This document shows, in pieces, positions 57,490 to 64,000 of a DNA stretch of 64,000 nucleotides. How positions within the stretch are numbered: position 1 is the stretch's first letter; every line of letters starts with the position of its first letter. The notes under the pieces are model-generated. The model worked only from the letters and a program-made list of their open reading frames with translations. It was not told the origin of the DNA and ran no database searches. The position numbers and the translations under genes were made by a program. Source of the DNA: Chionoecetes opilio (Eukaryota; Arthropoda; Malacostraca; Decapoda; Majidae); NCBI GenBank assembly GCA_016584305.1, contig JACEEZ010009539.1, positions 167,501 through 231,500 of the forward strand, written 5' to 3'.

Positions 57490-58330
57490 CTCAGTACCGG
57501 TGTTGTAGGTCTCGAGACTGGTCTTGGTCTTGGTCTTGGTCTCGTTTGATGTAGTCTTGGGGCTATATTCAAGAATGCTCGTCAAATCCCGGTCGGTGGA
57601 GATTTTCCACGGTCGTACCTCCACTGGTCTCATCTACAAGAACTGCCCCGACTGGTGGATATTTGACAGGCGTACCAACACAAGCGAGCCCAAAGCGGCA
57701 TCAGTATTTTGACTGTTTTATACATATCTAATACATTTTACTAGTGAAATTTATCATTTCTGACATTAAAATAATAGCTAAGTTAGTGTTCGCCACTTGT
57801 CTGAGGCGTTGGTGCAGAAAAAATTGGCCTGAGTGATGCGTGCGAGTACATTTGAACGGCCCGCCACCACTGCTCCACACAATGGCTGCCCTCCACCCTC
57901 CCGCCGCCGCCTGGCTTCCTCACAAGTTCACACACCTATATAAGGCCTCCTGGACCAGATTTTACCTTAATGATGACACGTGTGCATTCACAAGGTATGA
58001 ATGTTACTCTCGGTTGTGTTGAAAACTCTCCTGTAATGGTCTGGGAAGAAATACGATGGAATGAGTGGAGAACGGGATGAAGGGGGGATGTGCAAGTTGT
58101 CGGGAATCAGCTGACATTACCTCCACCCCTGAGCTCGACGCGTCGCGTCGTATTTTGATTCTTGTATACCAAAAACCGACACAACGGGTGGAGAAAAATT
58201 CTTGAATATGGCCCTTGGTCTTGATCTTGGTCTCGAAGCTTCTGGTCTCGGAGTTTGGCTCGAGACCAGGTCGAGACCAGGATTAAAAAGTGCATCGCGG
58301 CGTGGGGAAGATCGGAATTTATTATCATAC
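57490..58330. repeat. Repeat-rich DNA with CTTGGT/GGTCTCGAGACC words
   Basis: GGTCTTGGTCTTGGTCTTGG at about 57519, with related GGTCTTGATCTTGGTCTCG and CTCGAGACC words at 58213-58280. CAAGAATGCTC at 57570 and TTGAATATGG at 58202 hint at a degenerate inverted pair. No gene. Confidence 0.4.
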
Positions 58331-58429
58331 ACGGAGAAAAATCATGGCTGTTTCGATTCACGGCGCGCCATACAGCGTTGTACTGTCTTTAGATACTGCC
58401 TGACTACTATCCATTTCAGACCCCATGAG

Positions 58430-60130
58430 GCATAGTTTTTCGCAAATATCTTCTAAACTGGTTCTACACTGGTTCTGAATCAAATTCCTCTCGTGACTTC
58501 TGGCATCTAGCAAATAACATCTCCAACAATTTTTCTTCTTCATCTTTCCCTCCTATGCTTCACCCAGATGGCTCCACAGCTGTCTCATCTATTTCTAAAG
58601 CTGAACTCTTCGCTCGAACCTTTGCTAAAAATTCCACTCTGGTTGATGAAGGGCTTGTTCCACCTTCTCCTCCACCCTCTGACTATATTATGCCTGTCAT
58701 TAAGATCCTTCGTAATGATGTTTTCTTTGACTTTTCTGGCCTAGATCCTCGGAAGGCTTACGGTCCTGACGGAGTCCCTCCTATTGTTCTCAAAAACTGT
58801 GCTTCTGTGCTTGAACCTTGCCTGGTCAAACTTTTCCGTCTTTGTCTATCTACTTCCACCTTTCCTTCTTGCTGGAAGTTTGCTGACATCCAACCTGTTC
58901 CTAAGAAGGGTGACCGTTCTAAGCCTTCAAACTACCGTCCTATAGCTTTGCCTTCCTGCCTTTCTAAAGTTTTTGAATCTATACTTAATAAGAAGATTCT
59001 TAAGCATCTATCTGCTCACAATCTTCTATCTGATTGTCAGTACGGTTTCCGTAAAGGGCGATCTACTGGCGATCTTCTAGCTTTCCTAACTGAATCTTGG
59101 TCATCCTCCTTTAGGGGTTTCGGTGAAACTTTTGCTGTTGCCCTTGACATATCAAAAGCGTTTGATAGAGTTTGGCACAAATCTTTAATTTCCAAACTAC
59201 CCTCATTCGGTTTCTATCATTCTCTCTGTAACTTCATCTTAAGTTTCCTTTCAAACCGTTCTATTGCAGCTACTGTAGACGGACATTGTTCTTCTCCTAA
59301 ATCTATCAATAGTGGTGTTCCCCAGGGTTCTGTCCTATCACCCACTCTCTTTCTATATCATTAATGATCTTCTAAGTCTAACTCAAAGCCCTATCCATCT
59401 CCTACGCTGATGATTCTACCCTGCATTTTTCAACGTGTTTATTAGACGTCCAACTCAACAGGAACTAAGTGATTCACGGAGAGATGCCACGAGCGCCTAA
59501 CTTCTGATCTTCTATAATTTCTGATTGGGGCAAAGCAAACCTTGTTTTGTTCAATGCCTCAAAAACCAATTTCTTCACCTATCTACTCGACAAAACCACC
59601 AGATAACTATCCTTCTTCTTCAATGACACTCAACTATCTCCTACTCAACAATGACATTCTAGGACTATCCTTTACTAAAAATTTGAACTGAAATCTCCAT
59701 CTCATCTCTTGTGTAAACAGCGTGTGGTGTAAGAGTTTGGTGTGCGGTGGCATCATCCTGCGTCCTTTGTGTGTATCTCTCCCAATTGCGTGCTCTCTAC
59801 ATGGGGCCTATCCGCCCATGTTGGATATTGTCTGAACATTTTGGGGACAGATCATCATACAGTTCTCTAAACAGGGTTATCCAAGCTCGAGCATAAATGC
59901 TCACGCCGCTGACGGACTGGCCTGGTCTAGCAGGTAGCACCGCCGGCAATGTTTGCGTCTCATTGCTGCTCTTCTACAGTTTGCATGCTCACGGCTATTC
60001 TGAAGTGCGAACTGCATACTCCCTCCCGCCGCGGTCTGCTGCACAAGACTGGCTGACGCAGTCTCACCCTTTCTGTCCATCTTCCTAAGGCAGAGTAATC
60101 GGATATTGACTATTTCACCCTTCACTGGTA
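58430..60130 (+). pseudogene. LINE reverse transcriptase (jockey-like), 5'-truncated
   Basis: Coding from about 58490 (DFWHLANNISNNF) joins the 269-residue frame 58555-59364. Visible RT motifs: AYGPDGVPPIVLKNC, FADIQPVPKKGDRSKPSNYR, YGFRKGRST, VALDISKAFDRVWHKSLISK (motif A Asp) and GVPQGSVLSPTLF. Right after this the frame breaks; INDLL, the YADD box and LSDSRRDA words appear in shifted frames to about 59500. Fainter C-terminal traces (RALYMGPIRP; LTPLTDW) run to about 60090. The endonuclease is missing at the 5' end. The sudden loss of frame at 59.36 kb coincides with a change in sequence quality. Confidence 0.85.
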
Positions 60131-60364
60131 AACCTCTGCAGTTAGAGTGGCATGGCCAAGTGTTTTAAATAGAGTTTACGTCTTGGCTTTGACGGCGAAG
60201 CTGGCGAAGAGCCGATAGACATTCGACAGGAGTTTGAGGGTACGTACTTGCACGTGTATCAAGCCACGACTCTCATCCCTATTCCCGGCTTCCCCTCCCT
60301 CCCGTCCTTGTGCACTTCCTCCCCCCCTTACCCCCCCTTCCTCCTCACTCTCCCATTTTCCCTA

Positions 60365-60470
60365 TCCTCTCTCTCTCTCTTCTCTCTCTCTCGTCTATCT
60401 CATCACTCGTCCCTCTCTCCTCTCTCTTCTTCAGTCTCGCTCGCTCTCTCTCTCTCTCGTGAATTCATCG

Positions 60471-60502
<32 letters not shown>

Positions 60503-60520
60503 GTCTTTTCTCTCTCCTTC
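60365..60520. repeat. (CT)n-rich microsatellite
   Basis: Interrupted CT runs. The Ser-Leu frames over it are artefacts. Confidence 0.95.
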
Positions 60521-60979
60521 TCCGTCACCTACTGATAGGTGTTAGAGTACTGTCATGCCTCTCAATATTATGTCGCTGTTGACACGCACTGAAGCGGCTA
60601 CCGGACACAGCTATACATCAAGCTGATGGTAGAGGTGAGTCACAGACAACATATGGACATCCAATTAGTTGATAGCCATGATAATAAGCAATTTTCAAGA
60701 CCCTCGTGCGGGAGCTATCGAGTAAAACTAGTATATAACTCTTCAGAACAGTATCTCAGCTTCTTGGTGGGACATGCAGGCTCTAACTACTGCTGCGTTG
60801 CCCTCGTGTGATGATCCCAATTACTACACCGATATACACAAACGCCCATCAACTTCTGGAAAGTAAGAAAAGTAGTTTACCAGCTTCTACAATACATAAA
60901 AAAGATGCTGGACTTTCAAATATCGCAGCGTCTACAAGGCCGTAAGGCTTCTACTGCACATCATCATTAAAAAAAGATG

Positions 60980-63960
60980 TATTCACATCCTCCAATGGAA
61001 TATCGTGATTACGTGCAAACTGGGAAGAACTGTCCTTCTCTCAACGATTGGACCCATTGTTATCTGTTACAAGAGAGACAATGGTAGGGCAGGGAAGGTG
61101 TCTCTTGCCCGACAGGTTTTATCCCTGTACACACGCCACCTCCGCAGATGTGGCTTTAGTGTGGTTGTGGCCATTTAACCTCGTCGGATGTCCCCTTCTC
61201 TGTCATCCCGCTACAGATCACTCCTTGCAGGCTGTTAGCGGTCGTATCCATCTGCACAAGACGCTACACTGTTTGCCATAATCTACCTCAATGACGACGT
61301 ACCTATCCAATCTTAAGGATCTTGTTCGCCACTTCCCCGTCCTATTTTCTCCTCCTCGGATGACATGAATAGGGGCGCATTTTCTGTGGGGAGATTCCGT
61401 CAGAAATCTTCGCGGGTGATTCTCTCATACCTTTTCTCGATGGTCAACAACCTAAATATTAAACACAGGGAGAACCCCCACATTTCCATTCGTAGGACGT
61501 GACATTGACTGCTATTGACCTATCACTCTGCAGTCCACAGGTCGCCCTCGACTTCTCATGGGAGGTGACCTATTCTCTTCGAGCGAGTGACCATTATCCC
61601 ATACTACTAAGAGCAGTGTCATCGCCCCCTCTCCCGATGTCTCCCGAAATGGTGCCTGCTCTCGTGGGCATACCGGGAGGGTTTTCAAAAGGCTTGTGTT
61701 TTTTGAACATCATTAGATGACATTTTTCCAACAATAGATGAGGCTCGTTTGATTACTTTGTGTCTCGAATCCTTTTTGCTGCCTCGCTGAGCATCGCCCC
61801 GACTTCTGGCTCTTTCCTCCCGCCGGCCTGTTCCGTGGTGGTCAGGACTGTAACGGGCGGAACAGAGGAGTCCTCCCGCCGTGCTGAAGCCAATACATAT
61901 CGGGCCACTTCCGACGACTAAAATACCTTCCTGAAAAGTCAGGTCAAGAGCTCGATACCGTCGGTAATGAAGGAGACTCGCCTTCCTCTTGGGAGGGCTT
62001 ATATAAGTCGATCTGTGCATCACCCCGTTTCGTCAAGGTTTGGCAAGAGGGAGAAAAAATGAAGGGGAGTTATCCCATCCTCCCTTCTAGTGTTGATATC
62101 GGATTATGGACGACCTAGGCAGATCCTGACTGTTAGCGGAGATTTGATTCACACATTTTGTATCAGGGGCGCGGACAGACCTGCGTCTCCAAGTTCTAGT
62201 GAGAGACGGGGGGCACAGGAATACATGAGAGGCATAGGTTTTTCATTCTAGCGGCGGTCTTTACCAATGTTCTTTTGTTACCTCGTGAGCTTTGTCAGCC
62301 ATGAGATTTGCGCAGACACTCGCCTGCCTATGCTGTGGATGATACATATGCGATGCTCTGTCATCTAAGAATGAGGCTCTAGATCATATAAAAAAAAGTG
62401 TTGGAGCATCTATAATAAAATTGTGGATTGAAGGAAACTTCCAGTAGCTCGGGGTGTGAGCGGATGGTATCTCCGAGCTCTAAGCCTGGGAAGGACCACT
62501 CACTCCGACGTAATTTTCGCCCACACTATATGCCTAACTTAAAGAGTTTGTAAAAGCTGTTCCGAAAAATGTAAAATACGTCGACTTTATAATGGTTTTT
62601 TGGAACGGGAAATTTTTTCTCCCCGGTTTCGCATGTGGATTCCGTAAGCTCGCTCCACTAGAGCGGAAGACTCACTTAGTCCTAGAGTCACATCGCATTG
62701 CGGCATTGCCTCATCGTGGACACAGCCATGTTGACACAAAATATTTTTCAGACTTAAACGGTAAAATATCGACACAGCTTGGAGACAGGGTATACTTGAT
62801 TCTCTGTATGAGATTGGTCAAGAGGTCGTTTTGCCTGTGTTCCTCCGGTTATTCCAATAGACATACCGGATTTAGGTTCGGGGGGGTGGTTGCATTACGT
62901 GTATTCTGACACCTGGCTTCGCAGGTGGCACCCCGCAGCAGCGTTTTGAGTTAGCTCTGTTCGCTGTGGCCATACAATGGTATTGTTTATAGTACTGCCA
63001 GAGGGGATCTGTTAGTACCTAATACGTGGAATATTATCAATTCTTTTCTGCTCCAGGATGTCGGTGGCAGGGAAGACTTCAACTTGCTTATTGACAAGCT
63101 TGTGAATGTGACACGTAATGTGGCTTCCGGGGGGTGGGAGTCCAGCGAAGACTAGCAGTTTCATTTTTCGCCCGTGATCAGTTCGCCCGACCCAAACCGT
63201 GTATCTTCACGGAGAGATACAGGGTAGGGAAGAGCCTCGTTTTTAGGACTTCATTTTGACATGGGGCTGCTTGGGTACTCACATCCTTATGCCTCGAAGA
63301 CTGACTGTAGGTCGAACTCAATGGTCACAGAGTCCTCGCACACCAGCTGGGGAGCTGATCGCGCTAGAACAACTCCTATATCTCCATCCGCTCACGTGTA
63401 TCATTCACGGAAGCGTGTATAATAGGGATGGAAGTGTACTCCTCTGCCACCCACTCGACTGTGTGATGTTGTTTCAGGTACCCAGCTGGTGTCCGTCCTG
63501 GCAACCGGCGATTCAGGTCATCTCCCTCCCATCGCCAAGTCTATTGTGTGTGATGCATGGTGTCCTCCCATTAAGATCTTTTCAACAGCCAGTCCCTCAT
63601 GCGATTTGGTATCGGGGAACTCCAACGCCTCCCTGACTCAATACTTGTCGTGCTGTGTCTATTGATTCAAGGATCGCAACTTGACCATGAGCCGGAGATG
63701 GCATTACAAAGCCCCTTCTTTCCCGATATTAAGTTATTATGGAGAACGCTATCCTTCCCTGTTACGGGTCTGCCTAGCATAGACCTACGAGAGTCGGTCC
63801 ATGGCTTCATCCCAGAGTGTGTCCTGAGGCGGCAAAGCTTCCGCTCACAAAGATCTTAAACCTCCTCACTGCGACGTCTGTTCCGTTCTCCAGTTTGTAA
63901 CGCACTAGATGCCACACACATCAGGGTTCGTCCCTGGCTGGGACTGATGTTACCAAGCAA
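60980..63960 (+). pseudogene. I/R1-group LINE ORF2, heavily frameshifted
   Basis: Endonuclease traces: ILQWN at about 60998, then TAIDLSLCSPQVALDFSWEV and RASDHYPILL (61500-61600), the C-terminal motifs of an AP-type endonuclease. RT and downstream traces: QQRFELALFAVAI (about 62940-62985, a degraded PQGS region), then SHTSWGADRA (about 63335) and GDSGHLPP (about 63510), typical of the region after the catalytic core in this LINE group. Frames change every few tens of bases, so no continuous domain remains. Order endonuclease then RT on the plus strand is preserved, consistent with one element of normal ORF2 length. Confidence 0.65.
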
Positions 63961-64000
63961 CCGAGGAGTTGGATACTGTGGTTTCGTATTCTCATCGTTT

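Overview
The window is nuclear DNA of a multicellular animal. Mosaic transposons of typical arthropod and aquatic-invertebrate families (Ty3/gypsy, BEL/Pao, CR1-, jockey- and I-like LINEs, hAT, PIF/Harbinger and CACTA-like elements, tRNA-headed SINEs), TTAGG-like short arrays and very abundant (TA)n, (GT)n and (CT)n microsatellites suggest a decapod crustacean, probably a crab. That assignment is inference from repeat content. I found no host gene with a convincing exon structure, and no rRNA, functional tRNA or CRISPR. Essentially everything recognisable is mobile-element debris.

Layout. 1-14 kb: AT-rich DNA with SINEs, a 1.29 kb palindromic foldback element (1566-2852), two hAT-type MITEs with exact 8-bp target duplications (3112-3666 and 11431-11710), several other inverted-repeat MITEs, a Harbinger transposase fragment, and a 1.84 kb CACTA-like transposon (12033-13868) with a broken transposase-like gene. 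14.2-26.9 kb: a nested set. A minus-strand Ty3/gypsy element (Gypsy-A, 14289-26808) sits in a minisatellite. Its integrase lies upstream of its reverse transcriptase, the unusual order known from Gmr1-like elements. Inside it lie a foldback element and a SINE/LINE-ORF1 composite (in the 3' LTR), a CR1-like LINE tail (in RT) and a second LTR element, Gypsy-B (in integrase), whose own 5' LTR carries another foldback element. 23.9-33.5 kb: a 4.95 kb direct duplication. Its second copy differs mainly by small indels and homopolymer changes and looks like uncorrected assembly.

33.6-43.6 kb is dominated by homopolymer smearing and gives no reliable gene. 43.7-46.1 kb holds G-rich minisatellite, TTCG-loop hairpins and microsatellites. 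46.1-47.9 kb holds a foldback-core unit and an inverted Gypsy-B relative whose primer-binding region is amplified as seven 32-bp tandem copies. 48.2-54.3 kb is a minus-strand jockey-like LINE split by a 3.5 kb DNA transposon with about 300-bp terminal inverted repeats. 56.9-57.5 kb is a BEL/Pao gag fragment. 58.4-60.1 kb is a LINE reverse transcriptase that is open to 59.36 kb and then breaks up. 60.98-63.96 kb is a heavily frameshifted I/R1-like LINE.

These elements do not form a pathway; the biology is insertion order, internal deletion and terminal structure. The items most worth follow-up are the integrase-before-RT element, the tandem primer-binding-site array, the modular foldback family and the CACTA-like transposon. 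Two abrupt quality changes (near 33.6 and 59.36 kb) limit what can be said about the right half.
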